This document shows, in pieces, positions 44,579-55,700 of a DNA stretch of 64,000 bases. This DNA comes from Pelodera strongyloides. Lineage: Eukaryota; Nematoda; Chromadorea; Rhabditida; Rhabditidae. The stretch covers positions 1 through 64,000 of the forward strand of contig JAANDG010000729.1 of the NCBI GenBank assembly GCA_036852015.1, written 5' to 3'. A program made the position numbers and the translations under genes. Under the pieces are notes generated by a model, which had not been told where the DNA came from, searched no databases, and worked only from the letters and a program-made list of their open reading frames with translations. Each line of letters begins with the position of its first letter. Position 1 is the first letter of the stretch.

Positions 44579-47309
44579 ATAAGGTATGTAAACAAATTAG
44601 CAATTAACTTCCACTGCAGTGAATATAAATTACCCGAGACTAAGTATACGAGTCGAGTCTAGTAGCACACAGAGTCACATTTACGTGCACAGGCGCATAA
44701 TATTACATGATTCACATTCAGCCATAAGTCATGTCTTACACACACATACGGGGCTATAGCTATAGGGTCATAGTCATTGAATTCTAGTGGCAATTGATCA
44801 CTCTAATTTCTAATTATTTAAGCAGAAGACGGCGCAGGATTCTTTAAATGTTGGTGGATGTGTGCGAAAGTCGTCTGATTCGATATGGTCAACTCCTCTA
44901 ACAAGTAATTAAGGATCCGTTTGTCTGCCGTTTTTGCCTACTCCTTTCCTCAACGTGTGCTCGTTTCTCATTGTTGCTCTTATTACGGAGCATTGGTATG
45001 GGCTGCTACTATTTTTTATCGTTTTGTTCTAGTTGTGTGTGTGCGTAGCATTGCCTAAACACGGCATCTCGGCTACAGTAATAATTTATCATTTGTTAAT
45101 ACGATAGTAGCAGTCCACAATACTTCATTAGGGCTAGGATAAGGCTTGGTGAACCCGTATGAAAGTTGGTCGTTAAGGAGTCATAATCCCATGCCCCAAG
45201 TCCTATCCCAAGTCCTGAAAGAGAACTGGTCACCGAGCACGGTTATCTATGTTCGAGGATCACTGTGCCCAAGTAGTTCTTATAAAATGCCCGTGTTTCG
45301 TTGTGTTTAATTGTTCCGTACCCAAAGTGTTCCGTAGTTCCAGGGTCATCGAGCCCATCTTCAAATTGTCAGGGGCTTCCGTGCCCAGTTCTTACCGTAT
45401 GCTCGTGCTCGAGGGCCACCGCGCCTAACTGTTTTTGTCAGTGAATAGCAAGAGTGCAATGTTTTTTTTGTATCTAAGAGCCGCCGTGCCAAGTGAGTAT
45501 TTCCGTGAAGGGCCGCTGTGCCAACGTTCCGTTTCATCATTGAGGGCCGTTGTGCCAAGTTCAGTTGCATCTTTCCGGGCCGCTGTGCCATGTTTCATTT
45601 TATCTTCGAGGGCTGTTGTGCCATGAGGGACGCCGCTCCAGTTTCCGATTGTATACAGTATCAGTTACGGTTAGGGGTCAGGGTCAGCGCACCCAAATTA
45701 TCATTCACCTTTTTTTAACCTGTTTGTTTCCGTTAGTTTAGTTTTTGTTTCCGCTACCCCAGAGTGTAGGGTTTATGTTAAATAATATGGCTGCGCATAT
45801 ATGAATCTGTTAGCATTGTTTTTTTCGTTAGTCTAGAGTCTATAGTGTACGATTTATGTTAAATAATAAGTTATGGTTACGCATTCAATAAAAATCTATT
45901 ATCTCAGAATCTCAGTTAAACATTCTGACTACAGTATAAGTTGGCACACACGCACTCCTCAAAAGCAAACACTACAAACACTAAACACACGAAACACTCT
46001 CTCACACAGGTAGAGAATCATTAATGAGAATTAGTTAGGAACATGGTAACTAAACTATATATCAAACATCAAGCAAGAATGTATAGTAATTGCATCGACA
46101 ATTATAACAAACTCTACATAAAGGGTAAATCTTTAAAATAACATAAGACGAAACAAGGTAAGCCGAGGAAAATACCAGCCACAGAATACAGTAGTCCATA
46201 CACAGTAAGTCCAATTCAAAAACAATTTATTGATTCACATTAAATTATCGTAATGTAATCAATAATTAAACCAAGAACAATATTGCTGTGTGAACCAAGC
46301 GCGTGCACTATTGCAAAGAAAACATACATACAACAAACTTGACACCGCATATGTACATATACAATCACTTCGCATAGTGTGTGTTTCATAATTACGCTTT
46401 GAACTGTTCATGTGCGTTGCATTGCCAACCCTGCACATAACACATGAAACACTATTAGGCTGGTGAAGAGACTACGTGTCTATGAAAACTATTAAAATCA
46501 ACCCGATGAAACATTTCACAATATTGTAACAAAATACAAAAACCAACGATAGGCACACAATGATACAGTAATCAAATCCAGGTTGGTTAATCTTTGTCGA
46601 TCATAGAAGAACGTTACACGACATCAAGAGTCCTCGGCTGAAATAACACATATTCATATACTAGATTGATAAGACGCCTATATATGTTAAACACACCATA
46701 ACTTACTACTCACTGTTAGAGCGCAACACAACTTACAAACCATATTAAACAAAAGTGATGTAAATAAACGTTACGTAACACCTGAGAAATGAATGTACAA
46801 ATAATAAATATAAAGCCATGAATGGCACCTGTAACAACACGTAGACTGAAGTAACATGTCCAACGAGCTCAATAGACCACACCGGCATTGAGCAGGGCTT
46901 GGTGTATTCTGAATATAGAGAGCGTGAAACATACATATTCTCAATATGATCCTCTGATCAAAGAACGTCCAAATCGAATAAATGATCAAGGCTCTTATTC
47001 CCGTGTGACATATAGTGCAGGAGAAACATTGCTTTTTTACTATTCTTTTATCTAATCCATTTTGGTAGTTGCAAACCCTCTTCATTTTTTCAGAACTCAG
47101 AAAGTGTAACGTTCTTTTCTAAAGAAGAACTAATGGTACTGATAATAGCACGTTTTACATATAGCATATCAAAACTCGGTTTCCTAGCATTTCCATTACT
47201 CTTCAATAGCGCACTATTTCCCATACTTTGCAAAACTGCGAAACAGTATTACAAAATTCTTCAGGATAGCACAGATAAAAAATAAAATAAAAAACGACTA
47301 ACCTCTCGT
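44579..47309. other. Intergenic region between two convergent genes
   Basis: The membrane-protein gene ends at 44578 with AATAAA overlapping its stop, and MED7 ends at 47310 on the other strand. Between them is the degenerate GGGCCGCTGTGCC repeat (45205-45640), then AT-rich DNA without a supported gene. Confidence 0.5.
45205..45640. repeat. Degenerate 45-55-bp repeat with GGGCCGCTGTGCCAAGT core
   Basis: At least eight spaced copies of a core like GAGGGCCGCTGTGCCAAGT (for example near 45402, 45478, 45510, 45541, 45577 and 45609), with variants CATCGAGCCC and TTCCGTGCCC further left. Spacers are T-rich and of unequal length. Short Cys/Ala-rich open frames across it are by-products. Confidence 0.75.
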
Positions 47310-50163
47310 CTATTCATCTAATGAAAGGGCACTCATGTCCACATGTAATCGAGTCCGCAGCTCATTTTTATCCGGCTTTGCTGATACTCGAATGTGACGT
47401 TGGGCATTCTTAAAAACAACAATAAGAGTAAAAAATAACTACAGATCTTCGCCCAAGTCCTTTTATAATTTGCTAACGTCATCGAATATGTACACGGTGA
47501 ACAACATAACCATCAAACAATGGGATGCGTACTGACGCATCGACCATTTCCGGATTGGCCTGACCATTACACTTTATATGCAATCTGATGAAACATAACG
47601 TTGTGATGACAAGGTGACACGTTTTAAATGTAAAGTAAAATGATAATAACACTAACACATAATTTGAAAGGAGAACATACCGAGTGACGGACTAATGTAG
47701 AATTCGAAACTTCAGGCTTCTCCTTCTCGATAGCCGCCTGCAAAGTCGACACTTATAAACAGAAACAGAAAAGCGGCAAATATTTGCAAATGCAAAACTT
47801 GAAATGCATTTTTACGATTACCTATACTATACATTACGCTTGATTTCCATTGTTTTATTATCAAATTATCCTGTTTGCTAATCAACGACAACACGACGAG
47901 TTGTATACTACGTTCTTTTCATCATTGCATTGTGCTGCACACCCTGTGGTATTATTTAATAAATAAATAAGTAAATAAAGCGGCAAAAACAACCCTATAC
48001 CTCACAAACAAACATACGCTACTCGCACACTCACACTGAAGACAGCCAAACAATAAAATCCACATAAAAACAACCTTCAGATTCGTTTGTGCGGTAAAAC
48101 TACAATATCCATAAGGCATCGTGTAAATAAATATATATTCACATAACACAGCTAATAATATTAATAGTAAATAAGAATAAAAACCAACCGGCTCTGTCTC
48201 CTTGATCTCATCTTCGTCATCGCTCAGTGTGAGCCACTCGGGCACCGCGGGAATGGGAATCAAATGGACGTGGCTCAAGTCCAGAGTACTCCGCAACGCC
48301 TCCTTGCCCGCGTCGAGATGGGCTCTGAAGCGGGTGACGATCTCCTCCAGCTCTCTCACTTGTTCTTGTTGCATCAGCTTGATTGTATCACGAGCCTGAA
48401 TTCCTGAATTAGTCATAGTCATAATCATTAGTTTAATCAATGACTAGTGAATTCATAGTCAAAAGTCACAAACGTTAGTTTAATCAGCAACTAGTAAATA
48501 CTGAACTGGATGTGGATACGAATAATGTATTGTCGGCGGAACGAACGAACCAACAATCAAACCCAAACTGTGTTAAGCGCTATCGCGCTAACAAAGGATT
48601 TAACGGCGAAGGCAGCGGTATAAACGGGGACCTCGAATCTCCCCCCCTACACCTACGACCACATAGACACAAACACGTCAAAAACGATAGGGTTCATGAC
48701 CGTGGGGAAAAACACATTTCAAACATCACCAAACACATAAAAAGGCAAATAGGCAACAAAAACTACCTGCAATGGGCGATATTCGTTGATCAAATGGTGC
48801 ATGTTGATGAATATCGTCTGAAATTGAAATAGATCATCTATATAAATAAAATAAAATGGACAATCTATTGGGGAGAAGGAGAACTGGCAGAACCAGTTCT
48901 ATGTTCTATGCAGTGCCTTTTCACGTACTCGTTTGAACCTAATATTTCTGTCAAATCGCATCGGGGCTCGAATCCCAACCCATTCGCCCAATGACGGAAC
49001 GCGGGATTTCGAACTTCAAACCACAATGCGAATATAAGAAAGCCAGAAAAAGCACAAGACAATATTTACCTGAATATCTGTTAGTTTCTCCAATCTGTCT
49101 GGATGATCAGGACACCGAATGAGAATCTCGAGTAGATCGAGGAATGCAGCTACTACGCTCCTAAAAAGATTTTTTATTAAATATTTATTAACACATTAAA
49201 ATGTGTATATCAATATGATGAGAGATATTCAGTACCAATTCAATACAATTGTATACAGAGTATCCAATTAATAAAATTATATACTCGCACTCATAAAGAA
49301 GAAATAAACTAAGGAATAAAAGACAACGCAAAAAAATGTATTATATACACGAGCACAAACAAGCGCAGTGCGCAGCCTTGCCATTTGTTGAGGAGGGAAA
49401 CTGAGCAGAAAAAAAAACCGTTATTCGAAATTCGTAAAATATAATTCAAAGAAAGCGTGTCAATTTCAATAGCTACTGAAAACAGCCGACTGACCTGTTG
49501 AGCTTTTTCATTTCATTTTTCCAGTCAATCCTTCCGTGTGGGTAAATTTGGGTTACCTTCTGAGAGGCAAGTGACCTAAAGGGAAATAATTTGAATTTCG
49601 TCTCACTTTGTCTGTTTTAAATTCGAGTGCAAGGAAGCTTTACAATAATACACAGGCAATGAAACCTTTGCGGCCAATGATTTATACCCTCGCAAGGCAC
49701 GTAAAAGTAGCGAAAACGGAACAAGGGTGTAGAGCTAGCAGCGTTACCAGTGTTGGAAAGGCGGTAAGTGGTAAGTGGTAACGTGGCTCCCCCCTAAAAT
49801 AATCTAACCAACAAATTCAGGTCACGACGTTACGCACCTAATGATTTCATCCTCCAATTTATATTCTTCTCCAAAGACCACAAATTCGGTTTGAAATGGA
49901 GGCGGCGGAAGAACGGCGCCCTGAAAAGCTTTCAATTTGCAGAGATGATCTAACTAGCTATCTTTATAAAAAAGACATCGCACCGGCCAGATCATAAGAT
50001 GATAAGCAATACAATAAGCAGGACGCAGGATATACTACCTATTTAAAAAAAATTAACCTGGGCGACTCTGTCCGATGTTGTAGTGTTTGGCGTATTCCGG
50101 TGGCGGCGGAAACGGGCTAACCACTTGCGCTCCGTTAGCGTTTAACGGACCGCCGGACTGCAT
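47310..50163 (-). CDS. MED7: Mediator complex subunit 7 (MED7)
   Basis: Eight exons on the minus strand: 50163-50058, 49928-49838, 49575-49495, 49160-49070, 48817-48767, 48395-48189, 47737-47681, 47408-47310 (stop TAG). The model gives 260 residues; animal MED7 is about 230. Family hallmarks in order: FPPPPEYAKHYNIGQ (residues 18-32), LPPPPFQTEFVVFGEEY, a YPHGRIDWKNEMKKLNRS linker, FLDLLEILIRCPDHPDRLEK, INMHHLINEYRPLQARDT and the coiled-coil segment LMQQEQVRELEEIV. MED7 is a core middle-module subunit of the RNA polymerase II co-activator Mediator, acting in the nucleus. Exon 2 is placed at 49928 after GAAAG because the nearer CAG acceptor (at 49921) would shift the frame. The acidic C-terminal exons are less conserved and less certain. 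Confidence 0.93.
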
Positions 50164-50290
50164 GCTTTGACACTAAATCATGACAAAATGAGTGAACGTA
50201 AATGAATAAATCTCGAAAAGCGAGAAAAGTCCGTTAGCGTTTGTTTAAGGGTCCAGCTCCAGACTACATGCTTTGACACCAAACATTAAC
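50131..50290. repeat. Partial tandem duplication of the MED7 start region
   Basis: The segment around the MED7 start (CCGTTAGCGTTTAACGG ... GCATGCTTTGACAC) recurs about 100 bp upstream (CCGTTAGCGTTTGTTTAAGG ... ACATGCTTTGACAC, 50231-50280). In the upstream copy the minus-strand ATG (50269-50267) is followed at once by TAG, a possible start-stop upstream frame if it is transcribed. Confidence 0.7.
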
Positions 50291-50673
50291 TTGACATTTC
50301 TCCGCAAGAAAGAAAAGGGAAGTGAACTTGGACAGTGCTAGTATGACATATAAAACTTCACTGAAAGAAGGATCGAAGCTACTATACAAAAAAAGTTGAA
50401 AAATGCCGAGACCAAAGAAAAACTTTCACCAAATGGTTTCTACAGATAACAATTAATTGGTGCCTGACAACGGGACATTTCGCGAACACTACTGACCATT
50501 TGCGACGGTTTTCGGTGGGGAAAATGGTTACTGCGACGTCGCAAAGTGGTCACTAAATGGTATTGTAAAAAAAAAAGTGGCGGAGGAGAAAATGGGCGGA
50601 GCGGGGAAATAAAGGGGCAACCGCGCGTTCACTGCTCTTTCGAACCGCGCGAGTACAAATGACGAAATATATT

Positions 50674-50961
50674 GGGGTCTCGATGTATGGCAAAAACAGC
50701 GCATTTTGCTTCCAAGTATCAAATGTGCATATCGTGTACTATTTTGCATACACCTTTGAAAGTTAGAAAATGCACCATTGATAATACTAGAGGAGGCGAA
50801 AATGCACAGTTTATGCACGCTCGAAAAAAATAGTCCTGTGGCTACCGCCGCGGGACAATTTTTTGGCGGTCTGTAGTTGTTCTCGTGTACTGCCAATCTA
50901 CGGTAATTAAAGCCATACTTGAAAGCAAAAATCGGCAATTTTTGCAATACATCGAGACCCC
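50674..50961. mobile_element. MITE with GGGGTCTCGATGTAT termini and 7-bp duplication
   Basis: A 288-bp element upstream of MED7. Inverted ends GGGGTCTCGATGTATG/TGCAAAAA pair over about 40 bp with mismatches. ATATATT is duplicated at 50667-50673 and 50962-50968. The superfamily is uncertain; a 7-8-bp duplication would suit hAT-like elements. The minus-strand open frame across it is not a gene. Confidence 0.8.
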
Positions 50962-50999
50962 ATATATTACAATATTCCTTCAAAATTTATATACTGCAT

Positions 51000-51990
51000 A
51001 TACATTCCCTCAAAATTTTACTAACATAGAAAACACAAATAAGGCAATTTCATTTTGTTGATAACAAAAGGACAGTATTTGCTAGAAAAGGGATATTATC
51101 ACTATGTGAAGTGATTTTTAATTTCTAAGAAGTTGAGAGAAGATGTAGATGTTGAACCATGTTCGTAAGTTCATAGGAGTAGATGTTGAACCGTGTCATA
51201 AGTTCGTAAGTTCCAGTCGAGGCCGTTTTTCCTTTTATCGGCTCTTCCGTCAATAGAGTGTATTCATTTCCAACCATTTGAAGTGCAGTGAGCTGGAGGC
51301 GCCTTCTGAAATCAATGAGTACATGACACATACGTGATAATATGCCTAGATGCGGTGATAATATGTCATCCTAGTAATTTACATAGTTATATCACTAATC
51401 CTTCCAAACCATATGTGCAAATAGGAAAAAAGGACTAAAACTATCTTTCTTTAGTCTTTCTTTATGAAAACTTCCAAGATTCAGAAACTTTAACAAGTAT
51501 CCTATTGTAATATGAAAACACACCACTGAAGAGAAGCGTGGAGCCTCCTGAGAAGAAGGGTCCTTAGTTTGTACCTTTGTAGGTAGTTTGTTCACGTTAG
51601 GCAGTTTTTTCACTGACGAACCTGCCGTCGAAAATATTTTTACGCCGTCGAAAATATTTGCAAATGGCGAAAAAAAAAAGAAACGCCAAATAATGGCGAA
51701 ACGCCTAGTCAACCGCGAATGAGGCACTATTCTTGGCATCTATATGCAAAGATGTATGTGTTAGTTTTCTGCGGTATAATTTGATTATCCTGTATGTCGT
51801 CTGCAAGCGAGACCATATTCGTAGCAAAACTCAAAGCGGTTGTTTAAATTTTTTTCCACGTTTCGCTGTGCAAGGCGTTTCGGCCTTTTTGTTTCGTTCG
51901 TACGCCTAAAGGAAAAAAAGAGCCAAATTGTAGTCGCTGAGGCACTATTCATCATATGCAATTATGTTCCATAAGATTAATAAGGAACCA
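51000..51990. other. Intergenic stretch without a supported gene
   Basis: Small direct repeats are visible (AGTAGATGTTGAACC near 51177 with a variant near 51144; GCCGTCGAAAATATTT near 51624 and 51644). The 114-codon minus-strand frame at 51395-51739 has no family or splice support. Confidence 0.35.
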
Positions 51991-51993
51991 CAA

Positions 51994-52146
51994 AGCGAAA
52001 TACAAGCCGGTTTTGATTCTTATGCAGCATATGCAAATGAGCAAAAATTAGAATAAAACCCAGACCCCAATTAGACCCCACCTTGCATAAATGCATAGGA
52101 ATGCAAGTTCTTCAGATGCGCTTCAAAAACCGGCCGGTATTTCGCT
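51994..52146. mobile_element. Short MITE, AGCGAAATACC family, second copy
   Basis: Ends AAGCGAAATACAAGCCGGTT and AACCGGCCGGTATTTCGCTT, as in the copy at 18010-18184. TTAA follows on the right (52147-52150); the left flank reads ACAA, so the duplication is mutated there. The internal GGGGTCT motifs lie in opposite orientation to those of the first copy. Confidence 0.75.
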
Positions 52147-52709
52147 TTAATGAAGCATGAAACATGAACATGAAAACGGCTCACTGGTAGTCAAGAAGAA
52201 TGCCTCGAAGAGTGGTGGGCGATACGATAGCATCCCTCATTCGATACGGTGGTGAAGTGCCTCATGTGAAGCCTCATATCATACAGGTGGTGACGTGCCT
52301 CACCTAAACTAGACAAGGCAGAGAGAGAGAGAGAGAGAGATAGACAGGCAGACAGACATCGAAACTTTTATGGGCGCTCACAGATCGCACTGTTGTTTTA
52401 AACACCGCAGCAGTGTCAACAACTTCACTTATGTGTTTCAAACCGCTAGAATCTTCTCGACATCGATTCGGAAATTAGCATGGTTGAAGGATGTCCGAAG
52501 GTTACTTACTTCATATTCTAAGACACGCATTGCCCGCCCTGACATGCATACTTAAAAAAAATAAGCTCAGGTAGCCGCGTAGTAACCAGACCACAAGCGG
52601 AACATAGTCTCCACAAGGATCCTCTACGCCTCGAATTATACATACCAATGAATCATTTCGGAATGCAGGCTCTCATCATCACTTATGATCTTATGTAGGG
52701 CTGAAGGAT

Positions 52710-55700
52710 CATATTTTGAGACCCGTCTACTTTAGAATGTCTTCGGGGATCACAACAGGCGCGCCCTTAAAGGACGTCCAACGGTAACTACCTGGACAGT
52801 CATATTGTGAGACGTATCATATTTTGAGACCCGTCTACTTTAGAATGTCTTCGGGGATCACAACAGGCGCGCCCTTAAAGGACGTCCAACGGTAACTACC
52901 TGGACAGTCATACTTGTGAGACGTATCATATTTTGAGACCCGTCTACTTTAGAATGTCTTCGGGGATCACAACAGGCGCGCCCTTAAAGGACGTCCAACG
53001 GTAACTACCTGGACAGTCATATTGTGAGACGTATCATATTTTGAGACCCGTCTACTTTAGAATGTCTTCGGGGATCACAACAGGCGCGCCCTTAAAGGAC
53101 GTCCAACGGTAACTACCTGGACAAACATACTGTGAGACGTATCATATTTTGAGACCCGTCTACTTTAGAATGTCTTCGGGGATCACAACAGGCGCGCCCG
53201 TAAAGGACGTCCAACGGTAACCGCCTGGACAGTCATAGTGTGAGACGTATCATATTTTGAGACCCGTCTACTTTCTACTTTAGAATGTCTTCGGGGATCA
53301 CAACAGGCGCGCCCTTAAAGGACGTCCAATGGTAACTACCTGGACAGTCATATTGTGAGACGTATCATATTTTGAGACCCGTCTACTTTAGAATGTCTTC
53401 GGGGATCACAACAGGCGCGCCCTTAAAGGACGTCCAACGGTAACCGCCTGGACAGTCATATTGTGAGACGTATCATATCCCGTCTACTTTAGAATGTCTT
53501 CGGGGATCACAACAGGCGCGCCCTTAAAGGACGTCCAATGGTAACTACCTGGACAGTCATATTGTGAGACGTATCATATTTTGAGACCCGTCTACTTTAG
53601 AATGTCTTCGGGGATCACAACAGGCGCGCCCTTAAAGGACGTCCAACGGTAACCACCTGGACAGTCATATTGTGAGACGTATCATATTTTGAGACCCGTC
53701 TACTTTAGAATGTCTTCGGGGATCACAACAGGCGCGCCCTTAAAGGACGTCCAACGGTAACTACCTGGACAGTCATATTGTGAGACGTATCATATTTTGA
53801 GACCCGTCTACTTTAGAATGTCTTCGGGGATCACAACAGGCGCGCCCTTAAAGGACGTCCAACGGTAACTACCTGGACAAACATATTGTGAGACGTATCA
53901 TATTTTGAGACCCGTCTACTTTAGAATGTCTTCGGGGATCACAACAGGCGCGCCCTTAAAGGACGTCCAACGGTAACTACCTGGACAGTCATACTGTGAG
54001 ACGTATCATATTTTGAGACCCGTCTACTTTAGAATGTCTTCGGGGATCACAACAGGCGCGCCCGTAAAGGACGTCCAACGGTAACCGCCTGGACAGTCAT
54101 AGTGTGAGACGTATCATATTTTGAGACCCGTCTACTTTAGAATGTCTTCGGGGATCACAACAGGCGCGCCCTTAAAGGACGTCCAATGGTAACCACCTGG
54201 ACAGTCATATTGTGAGACGTATCATATTTTGAGACCCGTCTACTTTAGAATGTCTTCGGGGATCACAACAGGCGCGCCCGTAAAGGAGGTCCAACGGTAA
54301 CCGCCTGGACAGTCATATTGTGAGACGTATCATATTTTGAGACCCGTCTACTTTAGAATGTCTTCGGGGATCACAACAGGCGCGCCCTTAAAGGACGTCC
54401 AATGGTAACCACCTGGACAGTCATATTGTGAGGCGTATCATATTTTGAGACCCGTCTACTTTAGAATGTCTTCGGGGATCACAACAGGCGCGCCCTTAAA
54501 GGACGTCCAACGGTAACCACCTGGACAGTCATATTGTGAGACGTATCATATTTTGAGACCGTCCACTTTAGAATGTCTTCGGGGGATCACAACAGGCGCG
54601 CCCTTAAAGGACGTCCAACGGTAACCACCTGGACAGTCATATTGTGAGACGTATCATATTTTGAGACCCGTCTACTTTAGAATGTCTTCGGGGATCACAA
54701 CAGGCGCGCCCTTAAAGGACGTCCAACGGTAACTACCTGGACAGTCATATTGTGAGACGTATCATATTTTGAGACCCGTCTACTTTAGAATGTCTTCGGG
54801 GATCACAACAGGCGCGCCCTTAAAGGACGTCCAACGGTAACCGCCTGGACAGTCATAGTGTGTGAGACGTATCATATTTTGAGACCCGTCTACTTTAGAA
54901 TGTCTTCGGGGATCACAACAGGCGCGCCCTTAAAGGACGTCCAACGGTAACTACCTGGACAGTCATATTGTGAGACGTATCATATTTTGAGACCCGTCTA
55001 CTTTAGAATGTCTTCGGGGATCACAACAGGCGCGCCCTTAAAGGACGTCCAACGGTAACTACCTGGACAGTCATATTGTGAGACGTATCATATTTTGAGA
55101 CCCGTCTACTTTAGAATGTCTTCGGGGATCACAACAGGCGCGCCCGTAAAGGACGTCCAACGGTAACCGCCTGGACAGTCATATTGTGAGACGTATCATA
55201 TTTTGAGACCCGTCTACTTTAGAATGTCTTCGGGGATCACAACAGGCGCGCCCGTAAAGGACGTCCAACGGTAACCGCCTGGACAGTCATAGTGTGAGAC
55301 GTATCATATTTTGAGACCCGTCTACTTTAGAATGTCTTCGGGGATCACAACAGGCGCGCCCTTAAAGGACGTCCAACGGTAACCACCTGGACAGTCATAT
55401 TGTGAGACGTATCATATTTTGAGACCCGTCTACTTTAGAATGTCTTCGGGGATCACAACAGGCGCGCCCTTAAAGGACGTCCAACGGTAACCACCTGGAC
55501 AGTCATATTGTGAGACGTATCATATTTTGAGACCCGTCTACTTTAGAATGTCTTCGGGGATCACAACAGGCGCGCCCTTAAAGGACGTCCAACGGTAACC
55601 GCCTGGACAGTCATAGTGTGAGACGTATCATATTTTGAGACCCGTCTACTTTAGAATGTCTTCGGGGATCACAACAGGCGCGCCCTTAAAGGACGTCCAA

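Noticed and set aside
48865..49062. Open frame and tRNA-like B box (GATTCGAGCCC, minus strand) in a MED7 intron
   Set aside because: Lies between MED7 exons; the B box has a mismatch and no A box was seen at the right distance. Possibly another SINE relic.
50528..50983. 151-codon minus-strand open frame upstream of MED7
   Set aside because: Mostly covers the 288-bp MITE; no family resemblance.
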